Part shown: positions 10,571 to 22,410 of the stretch, in pieces | Layout: the number at the start of each line of letters is the position of its first letter | How positions within the stretch are numbered: position 1 is the first letter of the stretch | NCBI GenBank assembly: GCA_028671895.1 | Contig: JAPMAC010000221.1 | Span: 4,898,001-4,962,000, forward strand | Direction: 5' to 3' | Length of the DNA: 64,000 nt | Source of the DNA: Oenanthe sinensis | Lineage: Eukaryota > Streptophyta > Magnoliopsida > Apiales > Apiaceae | Program-made: the position numbers and the translations under genes | The notes under the pieces: generated by a model | Databases searched by the model: none | What the model was told of the DNA's origin: nothing | Seen by the model: the letters and a program-made list of their open reading frames with translations, nothing else

Positions 10571-10974
10571 AAAAGTAAAGAAGATATCGTTGAGGCATTG
10601 ATTGGTATTCCTCAGCCCTGGCGGTGATTTTGCAGCAATATCATTCGTGAATTGGCTTGGTATTCCTCAGCCGTGCCGCTGTTTTTAAGTAATACACTAA
10701 TGCATAATGGCAAACAAATGTCCATATTCCATAACTGTTACTACCACTACACAAAGCCCTCATTTCTTCCCAGACCCTGGTGTGTTGCCGTTTTATCTAC
10801 AGAGCTGTGATTTAACGGTTTTAGAATTGTTAAGCTCCACACACAATACTAAGATCAGTAAGGGTAGTATATTAGGACAACCTTCTCTTTTCTTTTCTTT
10901 CTAGATGTCACACTAGAAGACACGAAAACTAAAGCATTTTTATAACCGTAGTTAATTAACATTGTTTTCTTCAG
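10571..10974. other. spacer without recognised gene
   Basis: Two short direct repeats of TTGGTATTCCTCAGCC (near 10600 and 10658) are present. A 65-codon ORF at 10707-10904 has no recognised similarity. Confidence 0.4.
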
Positions 10975-11069
10975 AAAATCCCTTTAAAGCTATGTCTAAG
11001 GAGGCCGGGAGATGCTACAGCTGTTTATGCATCAACTGAGAAGGCATAGAAAGAGCTTGGATGGAAGTA
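10975..11069 (+). pseudogene. UDP-glucose 4-epimerase exon fragment
   Basis: After an acceptor (TTCAG ending at 10974) the frame reads KIPLKLCLRRPGDATAVYAS and TEKA, then a TAG, then KELGWK. This matches the conserved C-terminal region of plant UGE, the NAD-dependent enzyme that interconverts UDP-glucose and UDP-galactose. The stop lies inside the conserved stretch, and the fragment ends where a small inverted-repeat element begins. It is a captured, inactive exon. Confidence 0.85.
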
Positions 11070-11278
11070 GCATTTTACGTCACATGGAGCAATAAGTTCC
11101 ATTCGAATGAAGTAGCATTTTACGTCTGATGCAATAGTGTATAGAAAAACCTACCCAATAACCAAACCTCGATCGACATATATATCCCCCTCTACCCGTT
11201 TGCACGATCTGTATACATCCCATTGCATCAGACGTAAATGCTATTTCATTCCATGGAACTATTGCTCCATATGTGATG
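11070..11278. mobile_element. small inverted-repeat element
   Basis: A 55-bp arm at about 11082-11137 (TCACATGGAGCAATAAGTTC onward) is repeated inverted at about 11222-11277, with roughly 85 bp between. It abuts the UGE fragment. It may be a small MITE; no target duplication was confirmed. Confidence 0.55.
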
Positions 11279-11521
11279 AAAAAGAACCATATATTATACT
11301 GAACAAAACAATGTATCAAGTTAAGTGTCTTCAATTAATGGTGCCATATTCATTTTCAACCCAAGGACAGGGCAGCTGTTTTTAAAGGTATGTGCATTAT
11401 CTTGTAACATAGTACTAGTTTCTTACAAATACTGATGATTAATGGTAGTAGTTGTATAGCTGTGTGTCAAAATATATAGATAGAAGACCTTGCACACCTA
11501 ACAATTGGATTTTTATTACAG

Positions 11522-13466
11522 TGAGGAGAAGGTTCAAATCGAGAACAAAGATATGAAGAAACATCAGGCAATGCTGAAATCCAATTGCAGCCCTAAAGGA
11601 CTAGTCAAAATAATGGGAATTATACAAGAAAATGTAAAGTTGATGCAAGCGGTAGAGGAGATGGGATTTGGATGCCTTCAATATCTTCCGTCCATTAAAA
11701 TGGAATTTAAACTTATTAAACCACTTTTAGATAACTTTGATGTCAACTCGTGCTCCTTATTTGGGGTTGATATCACGGCCGGAGATATTGGTAGGTTTTT
11801 AGGAGTCCCGGCAGACGGGATTCCAATTCCTACATTTATCTCGGATGAGGAAGAAAAAAGACTCAAGGCTAAATTTGGTGGAAAAAAACTCATGAATTTA
11901 ATATCAGATTTAACGAATTTAAAACAAGCTGATCTCGACTTTAAGGAAACCTTTTTGCTTATTGCATTAGGTAATTTCCTTTGCCCATCAACCAAAATCA
12001 TTCCCAGTGGAAAGTTGTATAAAGCTCTCTCTGTTGTACAATCTGCCAAACAATACAATTGGGGAAAATATATCCTTGAATGGCTCCTCGATTCCATCAA
12101 GGATTACCAAATAAGGACGAAGGGCAGAGATGGACGGAATGCAGGGGTTGGAGGCTGCGTTTACTTTGTGAAGGTATGTTTATTGTAACTTTCAAGGACC
12201 TGTATTATGTGATGTACTACTTCTTGATTAATATTTGGTTTCTTCTCAGATTTTCTTTCTCCAGCGAGAATATCCAAAGCGCATTGATAACGGTAAACCA
12301 GTCATGTCAGCATGGACGAAAAAGAAGTTGAACCTAGCATGGAAACAGTGCAAGAAAAAGTTGACATCGGAGTTCGTGTCTGGACAACCATCGGAGTTCA
12401 TGTCTGGACAAAAATGCTCATCTGGACAACAATGCTGCTCCAGATGTAATTGTGTAATCTATGCAGAAAGATTGGCAAGGCTGGAGCATGCCGTTTTCTC
12501 TAAGAAGCAATGCCATGACGATGAAAACATCTCATCTGGACAACAATGCTGCTCCAGATGTAATTGTGTAATCTATGTAGAAAGATTGGCAAGGCTGGAG
12601 CATGCCGTTTTCCCCAAGAAGCAATGCCATGACGATGAAAACATCTTTGATATTCCTGCAAGTCCATACCCCTATAAGAAGCAAGACGATGGAAACATAA
12701 ATGGACATGGAAAGGAAGACGATGTAGATGATATAGATGGACATGGAGAGGAAGACAAGGCAGATGAGATGGATGGACATAGAGAGGAAGACAAGGTAGA
12801 TGAAAATTTACCCTTAATGGAAGTGCTTTCCACTTTAAAATCTAAGCGTAAGAGGACTAAGAAGTCACCACCACAGTCATCTGCCTTCCCTGCCGCTACA
12901 CTACAGCCAAAACCATCTCCCTCCCTGAAAAGAAAAAATGGATTTGGTATAAATGATGCTAGGCGAAAGAAGACCTCCACCATCTCCTCCTCAACAGGTG
13001 CTCGTCCACCAGTTGTTTCGGATGTCATTGCCGAGGAGACCTCTAAAGATGCCACTACCCAGGTTCCCCCAACACATGTCAAGAATGCACCTGTCAAGGA
13101 GGATGCTCTTAGTAAGATCACGGGCCCGGATAGAGCCATTGTTACTAGAAGAAAACTTCTAGTACTTGACATAAATGGAGTTCTTGCTTGTATTTTACAC
13201 GGAAAGCCGCCGAATAAAGTTCAAAATTACATACCAATTTATCTTCCATCTGGTTCTGAAACTCAGACCAAAGCTTGCATGAAATCAGGTGACTCATAAA
13301 TTTTATGGAATCTTTTCAAATTTCAAATTAAATCAAAACTTTTTTCCTGCATGTTTTAATTGGACTACTTTTTGTTTTTCTTAGTTTTCAAGAGGCCACA
13401 TTGTGAAGATTTTGTGAAATTTTGCTTGGAGAGGTTTGATGTGGGCATATGGTCAGCAAAGATGAA
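11522..13466 (+). pseudogene. transposon-associated domain fused to FCP1/NIF-like phosphatase, 3'-truncated
   Basis: Three exons join in phase: 11522-12173, 12250-13288 and 13385-13466. The first encodes a domain (FGVDITAGDIGRFLGVPADG and YNWGKYILEWLLDSIKDYQ) of a plant-specific type that I associate with Ulp1-linked transposon proteins. The second has a 38-codon tandem duplication, an acidic Asp/Glu/Gly/His-rich stretch and a basic KSKRKRTKK segment. It ends in RRKLLVLDINGVLACIL, which resembles the HAD phosphatase motif I, with Asn at the second acidic position. The third has KRPHCEDFVKFC and RFDVGIWSAK, typical of NLI-interacting/FCP1-like phosphatases. No start codon was identified, and the rest of the phosphatase domain is cut off by the inverted repeat beginning at 13636. 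No in-frame stop is seen in the exons. Confidence 0.7.
12418..12645. repeat. 114-bp in-frame tandem duplication
   Basis: Two units (12418-12531 and 12532-12645), each encoding SSGQQCCSRCNCVIY followed by ERLARLEHAVF, lie head to tail within exon 2 of the phosphatase-like gene. The duplication is 38 codons and keeps the frame. Confidence 0.95.
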
Positions 13467-13635
13467 GTATGTGCTTTTCTTTCTCATGTTGAAATATAAT
13501 TCTATTCAACTCGCTGCATGTGAAATATATACATGTCTATCTTCCTTGTCGATATTTTTGTTTTTTGTAATTTGTGTCTTAATGATTTTAAACTTTTCTA
13601 CGAGACTTGAATTGAAATTTATTTGGGTAATGTAG

Positions 13636-15026
13636 GAAATGTTAAATAGTCTAAAAAATTGGACACCAAATTAGATGTCAGTACTTGCGAGGTGAAGTTA
13701 AATACAGTATATTTAATAAATTTAAATTATAACATTCTATGGCTACTTCGCTTATATATGCTTTTTTAAATCATTTCAAAGTGCCCACATTTTCATGAAT
13801 TTCACAATAAAAACATATTATTTATTATGGCATGAAAATATATAATTCTTTATTTTTGTAAGAGTAGTTATTTAATAAAAATATATCACTCCTTACATAT
13901 GACTATATGAGTCTCATCTTTAGTTATCTTCTCAGTAATATTATTGCTGTTAGTCATTGTTTTCAAGGCTAAATAATTTTTCCTGTAATACTGTGGCTTG
14001 CCCCTATGTAATGCTTTTGGTTTTTAATGTTAGCTGCTTATCCAAAAAAAAAAAATACTTTTATATAAAATTGGTAGAATAAATAAAATTTTAAGTTAAA
14101 TAATTAAATTTATTATAAAATAATTTTTAAATATATATATATATATATTAATCATTTAATAATTAAATTATTATATTTTTACCGATAATAATGTGATTCG
14201 CAATTATAACTTTTATATATTTTGGTCAACGTTAATGGATCCTCGGTGCTATTCTTAGGGACTGCTCACCCGACCGAATTATCAAATGCCTTACACCTCC
14301 CAATTACACGATCTAAAAAAGACTTTCACAAGCCAGGGCACTTGTGTTCAGAACTACCATAACTTCCCCAAATCTATTCTGTGCAATTGATGCTAGCAAG
14401 CAAACAGTTCGTAGCGCTTGTGTCAAATGTGCAAAATAACAATTTTTAGCAATTACCTCTCAGACCTAAACCTCCTCCATTTAATTCTACTCTATCACTC
14501 ACGAGTACTTATCAATCTCCTCTAAGCAACTATAAAAGGTAATGAGATATTTATTTTCAACTTAAACAGATCTTTAATTAAGAGATAATCAAAAATCACC
14601 ATTGAATTTAATCAAACCACAATCTACTAAAACTCGTTGATTAGAAGTAATACGTATTTCTCTTAGGTATGTTTTCTTAAACAATACGTATTTTAAATTA
14701 ACATTTAAACTGAAGTGAAAATCTGTTGCATGTAAATGTAAAACCCGCACGGGGATTAAAACCCGCACGGGTTTCTCTTAGTTTTCTTATGAGCATCCAA
14801 ATTTTTGTAAATATTTTTGTACCTTTGCTTTAGGACATACATAGTACATTTTGCCTCTACTTCTCTCTGCATTTGACCTTCTACGAATCATTTCCCCCCC
14901 TCCGCATTTGCAATCAATCTCCTGGATAATTAAACGTCATGCCAAATTATACTATATGCACTATTCGACTTAAATTGAGAATTATAATTATCACAGTGAA
15001 CTTATTATACACACACAAGTTCATAT
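13636..15026 (+). repeat. 1.39-kb inverted repeat, left arm
   Basis: This arm is the reverse complement of 28696-30084 over its whole length with few differences. Its outer end reads GAAATGTTAAATAGTCTAAA. Near the inner part it holds a doubled AAAACCCGCACGGG motif (14741-14778). The two arms bound 13.7 kb. They could be the long terminal inverted repeats of one large element, or an inverted duplication. I could not find a matching target-site duplication outside the arms. Confidence 0.9.
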
Positions 15027-15044
15027 TACATTTAAAATTATTAT

Positions 15045-15758
15045 AAACATGATTTATAAAGAATTGGAAAAAAAGATAGAGCTAATTGAGTTGGAGATAA
15101 AAAATAAAAATTAAAAGGGTAAAAAATAAATTTGGCTTAACTAATCTTATTCATAATATTGGTACAAGACGAGAAAAAAAAGGGACAGCTAGATCTAAAG
15201 ATAAATAAGCAAGAATAGTTGGATTTAATATCAAAATTTATATTTTAATTAATTTAAAGTGTATTAAAATAATTTAAATCAACTTAGTAAATTTTTTAAA
15301 GAGGAAACATGTTATACATCTCATGTAACTTTCCTCATATGTGAAAAATTAATGTGTCTTTAGAATTTTTATATTAAAATTCGCAATCACTTTTTTCAAG
15401 GATGTTCCTGTTGAATGATGATTGTTAAATTATCATTAAATTAAGAATTACTTCATACGTTTCGTCTGAACTGTAAAATTGTTTAATTCTGATTTTTAAA
15501 ATCCAAGATAGAATCGAAATAATAGAATTAGCATTTAATTTTAATCAAATAATAAAATTTTTAGTTATCTTAACTCTAATTTAAGTTTTTTTCCTCCATT
15601 TTTTTGCTAATTGTTTTTCCACTATTTCTTTCATCAAATGGAATAAAATATTTATATGAAAAATATATATTTTTTAAATAAGTATGTAGAAATATATAAT
15701 AAAATCATATAAGTCTCTTTTATAGGTTAATAATATTGAAATATAGTAAAAGTAATAA
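15045..15758 (+). repeat. 714-bp direct repeat, copy 1
   Basis: It begins AAACATGATTTATAAAGAAT and is repeated in the same orientation at 18492-19205 with a few substitutions. No coding sequence, PBS or polypurine tract was seen, and the ends are not TG...CA. Confidence 0.9.
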
Positions 15759-17160
15759 CATATTTATTGATAAAACTAATATTCTAAGGAAATTTGCTAA
15801 TTAATTCATCCAAACATTTGTTCGTCGTAATGTTGTAATACAAGAATAATAAGAACGGGTAGATGTTAAAATAAAAAGATGGAAACATTTTGATCTAATA
15901 TAAAAAATTAGTTTATATTTTAATAGTTAAATTATTTTTTCAACATTTAAGGTTCGAAACTTATTAACAACATATTAAAACTAATTATTTTTATTATTAG
16001 AATTGAAAAAATAGTTAAAAAATTATAAATTAATATAATTTTAATATTATAAATGACCGCACATTGCACATGTTATAACCGTACGAGTGATCTTGTCTAG
16101 AAAATTTATGTATAGCCAAAACAATCTAAACCTTTGAATCTAATTTTTTTAAAATAGATGATCAAAATTAATATATCAAATTAAAAGAAGAAATTATTAT
16201 CTAAAAAAGATATAAAGTGAGGTTCTTAAACATAATAAAAATCAATTTTATAACTATAATTTAATCATGTTTTCTATTTAAAATATTTACCATAAAAATA
16301 TTTAATTTCAAATGTGCAAAATAACAATTTTTGGCAATTACCTCTCAGAACACTTATTTTCTCCATCTTATTCAAGGATCACACTTTTTCACTAACAAGT
16401 CTTGCAATCTTGTTAGTCAAACTCAAATATCGTATCCAACATGACATGACCCCAAGTCCCTAACAATAAACAATACTCCCTCCATCTCTTGAAAAATTCA
16501 ATAAAAATAAAAAAACAAAATTTAAATTTAAATTCACACATATCCAGATAATCATACTCACTATTTTTATGGTGAATGTTAAGTACGATTAATTGGGTGT
16601 GTATGAATTTAAATTCAAATTTTGACTTATTTTAAAATAAAAACAATATTTTAATTATTATTTTCAATTATTTTACCTTATATTTGATTTATTTTGACTG
16701 ACAATATTTTAACTAATTTGTAAAATGAATTAAAAATTTAAATAAAAATAGGAAAAATGCCAAATTTAGAATTATAATTAATACACACGAAAGTAGTCAT
16801 GCTCAATATTATTAGTTATATGCATAACTAATAATATTTATGCATTATCTTAAACACCACGAAATGATCGTTCATGTTTGGGATACACCACGAAAGGATT
16901 TTATTCCTGGTTGAATGAAGATGAAACAGAGCTGCAAGATTTGCTGCAGATTATAACTAACCATTACTTAACTCGTCCATTACCAACTTTAACAACGGGA
17001 TCTAGCTCCGTTGATTGTATTTAATATTTATCATGTGATTTAATATTTATAATGATTATAACTAACCATTATTTTAATATTTATTAAAATCTGAAATATT
17101 TAGAATATAATATCTTTTATTAACAATAGATTAAAATTTTATATTAAAACACCCCGAGTA
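15759..17160. other. AT-rich DNA inside the inverted repeat
   Basis: No gene was identified. A stretch near 16310-16350 repeats part of the left arm (AATGTGCAAAATAACAATTT). An isolated CTCCCTCCATCTC at 16475 resembles a Stowaway end but has no partner. Confidence 0.5.
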
Positions 17161-17416
17161 TATGGCTGAACACCCCATATATTTGAAATACCGCCGGTAA
17201 AAAGATAATTTTTTCATTGAAATAACTGGTTTAAACCTATAACCCGTTCAATCAAGTATCCCTCTATTTACAACACAAGTAACCCGTTCTCACCATTCTC
17301 TCTATCCCTCGCTCTGCAATTCAAGTATGTCGATTATAGATTTGTTAATTGTTGTGATTGTGAATTGTGTATGTAATTGTGTGTCAATTATATATTTGTT
17401 AATTGTGTATGTCTAG

Positions 17417-18257
17417 ATGGACAAGTCCCAATTGAGACAATACCTTCAATCTACCATGTCTCGTGTTGCTGGTGTTGCTGATGCAGCTGCGGATCCTCTA
17501 CTACAAAATGTTGCATCAAACATTCAACAATTTGCACGAAACCAATTTGATAAGGAAAAATGGGTATGTTTTTAAATTTTGCAAGTCAATTGAACTGTTT
17601 TTCGGGGTTTTGATCCAATTGTTGTTATTGATTTTGGATTCTTATTGTTTGGGGTGATTGTAGGAGTATAAGAAGCAATTTTATCTCGATTCTTTGGCTA
17701 AAATCATTTCAGAATTAAAATGGAGCGAGTTTGATTACGAGAAGTTGTTGACATCAAGGGTATTGTATTTTTTTTGCTTGGGTATCATTTATCTACCTCT
17801 GCTTGGGTATCAACTGTTGCTTTCTTTGTGCAAGATCGCTCGCAAACAAAAGAAATGTACTAGTCTTGATTTTGCAATATCAACCGGTCGATTAATGCAT
17901 GTCAACCGGTTGATTAACTAAACTGATGCAAATCCAGTGTAGTTAATCCAGGTTGATTTCTTTGATATTCAACCGGTTGATTAATGTACATTTCTTTTCT
18001 TTCTTTTGGTATTTTGAAATGTCAACCGTTTGATTGACACTTCTTCACTGGCTAGTCAGATTTTGGAGAATGTTTCAAGTGAGCTATTGCGCCTCCGGAG
18101 AGCAGGGAAGTTTTCCTGGAATTTGCTAGAGGAATATTCAGTGGCATGGCAGAAGGAGCTTGACACGGGAACAGTGTTTGGTAAAATGTTTATGAGTGGC
18201 GGTGATCAAGAAAAGGTCAAGCTGACCAAAAGGGTCTTCCAAAGGCAGCGGATTTAA
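17417..18257 (+). CDS. three-exon gene of unknown function, possibly intact
   Basis: Exons 17417-17563, 17664-17759 and 18060-18257 have lengths divisible by three and join at GT-AG introns to give about 146 residues with no internal stop. The product begins MDKSQLRQYLQSTMSRVAGV. It continues with a charged helical middle (EYKKQFYLDSLAKIISELKW) and ends with VKLTKRVFQRQRI. An upstream CT-rich stretch and an intron-like segment ending in CTAG just before the ATG look like a transcribed leader. I do not recognise the family; no catalytic motif is evident. It lies within the region bounded by the 1.39-kb inverted repeats, so it could be the cargo gene of that element. The use of the CAG at 18057-18059 as acceptor is inferred. 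Confidence 0.5.
17875..18036. repeat. dispersed TCAACCGGTTGATTA repeats in an intron
   Basis: The palindromic core TCAACCGGTTGA recurs four times with small changes (near 17880, 17899, 17960 and 18021) inside intron 2 of the unknown gene. Confidence 0.75.
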
Positions 18258-18491
18258 ATTTAGTGATCAAGGAAGTATGTATTTCTATCCTCTGTCTTTC
18301 ACCCCTATCTTCTATTAACTTGCTATTATTAACTTGCTATTAACTTTGTATGAAGATTTTTCTCTTTTTTTCTGGCGTGAGATGAAAGATTCATCAGACT
18401 TAAGTTTTTAGCAAATATTAAACAGTAGTCAATCCATACAAGATCATATGACAAGTTTACAACCTTAGGAAGTTTGTCAAATGGTAGGATC

Positions 18492-19205
18492 AAACATGAT
18501 TTATAAAGAATTGGAAAAAAAGATAGAGCTAATTGAGTTGGAGATAAAAAATAAAAATTAAAAGGGTAAAAAATAAATTTGGCTTAACTAATCTTATTCA
18601 TAATATTGGTACAAGACGAGAAAAAAAGGGACAGCTAGATCTAAAGATAAATAAGCAAGAATAGTTGGATTTAATATCAAAATTTATATTTTAATTAATT
18701 TAAAGTGTATTAAAATAATTTAAATCAACTTAGTAAATTTTTTAAAGAGGAAACATGTTATACATCTCATGTAACTTTCCTCATATGTGAAAAATTAATG
18801 TGTCTTTAGAATTTTTATATTAAAATTCGCAATCACTTTTTTCAAGGATGTTCCTGTTGAATGATGATTGTTAAATTATCATTAAATTAAGAATTACTTC
18901 ATACGTTTCGTCTGGACTGTAAAATTGTTCAATTCTGATTTTTAAAATCCAAGATAGAATCGAAATAATAGAATTAGCCTCAAAATTTTAATCAAATAAT
19001 AAAAATTGTAGTTATCTTAACTCTAATTTAAGTTTTTTTCCTCCATTTTTTTGCTAATTGTTTTTCCACTATTTCTTTCATCAAATGGAATAAAATATTT
19101 ATATGAAAAATATTTATTTTTTAAATAAGTATGTAGAAATATATAATAAAATCATATAAGTCTCTTTTATAGGTTAATAATATTGAAATATAGTAAAAGT
19201 AATAA
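18492..19205 (+). repeat. 714-bp direct repeat, copy 2
   Basis: Same sequence as 15045-15758. It lies just downstream of the three-exon gene, so the two copies bracket that gene. Confidence 0.9.
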
Positions 19206-19310
19206 AATTTTTAAGAGCCACAATTTATGCAATAATAGCCCAAAATATCATAAAATGGAAAGTTGGCCCCAAATATCATTTAATAACTAATAGTAAAATA
19301 GTGTTTCCTT

Positions 19311-19410
19311 GTAGACGTTTAAAAAACGTTAATTTAGACTGCATTTTCTTTACATGGTTCGTAGACGTTTAAAAAACGTTAATTTAGACTTCATTTTCTT
19401 TACATGGTGT
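19311..19410. repeat. 50-bp tandem duplication
   Basis: Two units beginning GTAGACGTTTAAAAAACGTT lie head to tail at 19311 and 19361. Confidence 0.95.
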
Positions 19411-19557
19411 GTATTTAACAGTTTAGTCGGCATATATTGGTTGGCAGTAGAGAGTGTCTCATTGTGTATGTCATTTTGGGCCAACATCCTTTGAAACTTG
19501 AAAATTATATTAAAAAAAGTATTAATACTTCAATTATATAAATAAAAAAATTCTTAC

Positions 19558-20914
19558 CACTCAATTGTTTCAAAAATCATATCAGACGCGTGATATGAAA
19601 ATGAATCCAGATGAAGCACAAACGCGCTTGCGTCCTCATCTTCCGGTAGAAACAGAACAACCAAGCTGTAATGCTTACTGTATAATATTAACAAAAACAA
19701 AAAGGAATTAGGTTGAGAATTAAACTTACTCCTTGTTCGGATTTAAGAATTAGGTTGAGAAAGCTTACTCCTTATAAACTACAAAAAAAACGTATGAGTT
19801 CTCTTTGTACTCTAGGAATTTGGCTAGATTAGCCCAGGAGTCCTTCATGGAAAACTGACTCTCCAATAGTACGAGTATGAGTCTTGAAAAGAAAAATATA
19901 AACCGTTTCGTTCAGACTTCATCCTCTTCAAACACCTAACCATAAAGAAACAGTGAAAATATTATGACAATCTCAAATAGAGTATAAAAGAAAAGAAAAG
20001 AAATTTATATGAGTTTACCTCAAATATAGAAATATCACATCAGCATTAACATATGCTGAAGGTAGAAAACTTTTATTCACATTTCTTTCCATCGAACTGC
20101 GTGGACCGAAAACACATTAACACATTACAACTGGATACTAAAAGCATGTAATGTAAAAGCATGTAATGCAAAAAGGATAAAACAGAGGTACTTTTCTGTA
20201 GTCGGGGGTTATGGGAGGTGGATGGATCTGTAGGGAACACTGTCTGCTCCAATTTATTCAATCTATCAAGTGTGTGAGGAGAAACCAACTTCTCCAAGTT
20301 AGTCAATCTCTCAAGTATTTTATCCAAAACCACACTTTCAATCCTTGTGTAACGAGGTTGAGCGGATCTTGCTTCCTTTTCCAGATTTGGCATTTTTTTC
20401 TGTGCATCTTTTATTTGTTGCGTTGTCCATACCGAAAAAACTGGCTTATTACTCTCAACATGTATTTCAGACATTTTTTGTAAATAGAAAATCTGAGAAA
20501 GAAAATATACAAGTAATTAAACATACCAAAATTTATAAGAAATGAAATGTCAGACAAATAAAAAAAAATGAACAGCATAGTGTGTGGCTAAATGTATTTT
20601 GTGTACTTATATTCATGTATCTAGCAGAATACTTATTTTTTTTGACAATAAGTATCTCTAAATATGTATTTTTTGACAATATGTTTGCTGGAAAGTTGAT
20701 AAGGCCAATGGTGTAACTATAAAAAAAGGGACAATATTCAAAGGAAAGAATGTCAACTCCGACAAACTAACAGAAATTAACGTACCTGTATAAAGAAAAC
20801 GCAGCCAGATACCCCTGCATTTCTCGTAGATGTAGATTTCTCTGCAGTCCTTCTACGATAGGCCTTGATTCCCTCAAGAAGAAATTCAAAGATATATTGT
20901 GCCCAGTCGTACTC
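19558..20914 (-). pseudogene. Ulp1-type gene fragments, fused to EF2 at the 5' side
   Basis: Three minus-strand pieces belong to one gene type. At 20914-20777 the frame reads SAEEYDWAQYIFEFLLEGIK and NAGVSGCVFFIQV, the counterpart of the first exon of the gene at 11522. At about 20474-20200 it reads NKPVFSVWTTQQIKDAQKKM followed by a repeated L-K/NLEKLV-type coiled segment. At about 19675-19558 it reads HYSLVVLFLPEDEDASAFVL and HLDSFSYH, which is the His/Asp part of a Ulp1 protease. The Cys exon was not found. Upstream, the frame runs directly out of an EF2 fragment, so this is a chimera created by rearrangement. Confidence 0.6.
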
Positions 20915-22200
20915 TTCAGCACTTTGTGGGAAGGCTTGGCCTGAAGTAGCAGCTCGTAGTTGGGCTGAGAATCCAAAGGACTCAACAACAGGAAGGTATG
21001 CCTTAATGTTGTACAGAGGGGTACCAGGCCTCTGCATTTCTTCAAACACATGCCCACGCTTCTGATTAAGAACACTGTAAATACCACCAAGTGCACCTTC
21101 TGGCGCTTGGATTACTGTGAAGCATAGATAACCCTCCTAGCAGTTGGGATAACCTGGCCACCACCTCTGTGAATAGCATCAGCATGGAGAACCACATCAC
21201 AGACCTCAAAACAGATTCCTCGCATGTTTTCCTCACATAAAGCACCTTCCTTTGACGCCCACTGGGAACCAGCAACAACAGAATCCTTAATTTCATCAAG
21301 GTATTGTACTCCCTTACACATATCAACCACCATATTGGGCCCAGTAGTCTCAGGACCAAAACACCAGATTTTCTTTGCAAGATCTTTGTCCCAGCCAATC
21401 TCTTCAGACAAAATTTTGGATCGGATCTTAGGGTCATCCCTCGGACCAACACGACCGTCATCAATAGCCTCAGCAAGTCCTTCTTCTAATGGTCGAGCTT
21501 CCATGTACAAACGATTATTCTTGTTGGGAGACTTGCTCATCACAGTACGGACAGACTTCTCAAGAACAGTTTCACGGAAGGAAACAACTGGATATGACTG
21601 AATAATTTCAGCACCACCCATGAAGTCGTCCTGCAAATCCTTCAAGCAGATTTCAAGGTGAAGCTCCCCAGCACCAGCAATAATATGCTCTCCAGACTCT
21701 TCAATAGTACAGACAACCATAGGATCCGACTTGGACAATCGCTTCAGTCCTTCCACAAGTTTGGGAAGGTCGGAGGCAACCTTGCACTGCACAGCCACAC
21801 GCACAACAGGTGAGACAGAAAACTTCATTGCTTTGATAGGGTGGGCATCAACTTCTTTCTCATTAGTCAAAGTTGCATTTTTGGTGATAAACTGGTCCAA
21901 ACCAACCAGGGCAACTGTGTTCCCGCACGGCACATCCTCCACGGTTTCCTGCTTCTTTCCCATCCAAATAACAGTTCTTTGGACACTCTTCACATATAAA
22001 TCTTTCTTCACCCCAGGAACAAAGTTCGGACCCATGATCCTGACTTTCAGCCCAGTGGAGACCTTACCAGCAAACACACGACCAAATGCAAAAAACCTTC
22101 CTTTAATGCACACTTCTGATTGAGAACACTGTAAATTCCACCAAGTGCACCTTCTGGAGCTTGGATTTCCACAAGGTAAACAGGTAGAACGCAGACATCT
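20915..22200 (-). pseudogene. elongation factor 2 fragment, copy 1, rearranged
   Basis: The main frame (about 22120-21112) covers EF2 domains II to IV: KGRFFAFGRVFAGKV, VDAHPIKAMKFSVSPVVRVA, the AGAGELHLEICLKDLQ block and IHRGGGQVIPTARR. The GTPase domain is absent. At about 21112-21115 the sequence jumps and changes frame into domain V (FEEMQRPGTPLYNIKAYLPV), which ends at AFPQ where Ulp1-type sequence takes over. A second short piece of domain V (VYLVEIQAPEGALGG) lies at the wrong, upstream end near 22125-22196. EF2 normally moves peptidyl-tRNA during translocation; this copy cannot. Confidence 0.95.
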
Positions 22201-22410
22201 CATCATATACTACTGCACATATATCCATGTAGAGAGGCGAAGGATTTAAAAAAAGTAACAGGAATCCTATATAATCTATGTAATATTGGGCCAAAATACA
22301 AAGGAAATACATACCATTATTCTCAACAGATCACTTAGCCTGACTTAATCACATCACATGAGTTTCTTCTTCTTTAAGCATAGCAGTTGTATCATGTATG
22401 CAATGTTCTG

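Noticed and set aside
16474..16860. Second Stowaway MITE beginning CTCCCTCCATCTC
   Set aside because: No matching inverted end or TA duplication was found.
15045..19205. 714-bp repeats as LTRs of a small retrotransposon
   Set aside because: No TG...CA ends, no primer binding site and no polypurine tract adjoin them.
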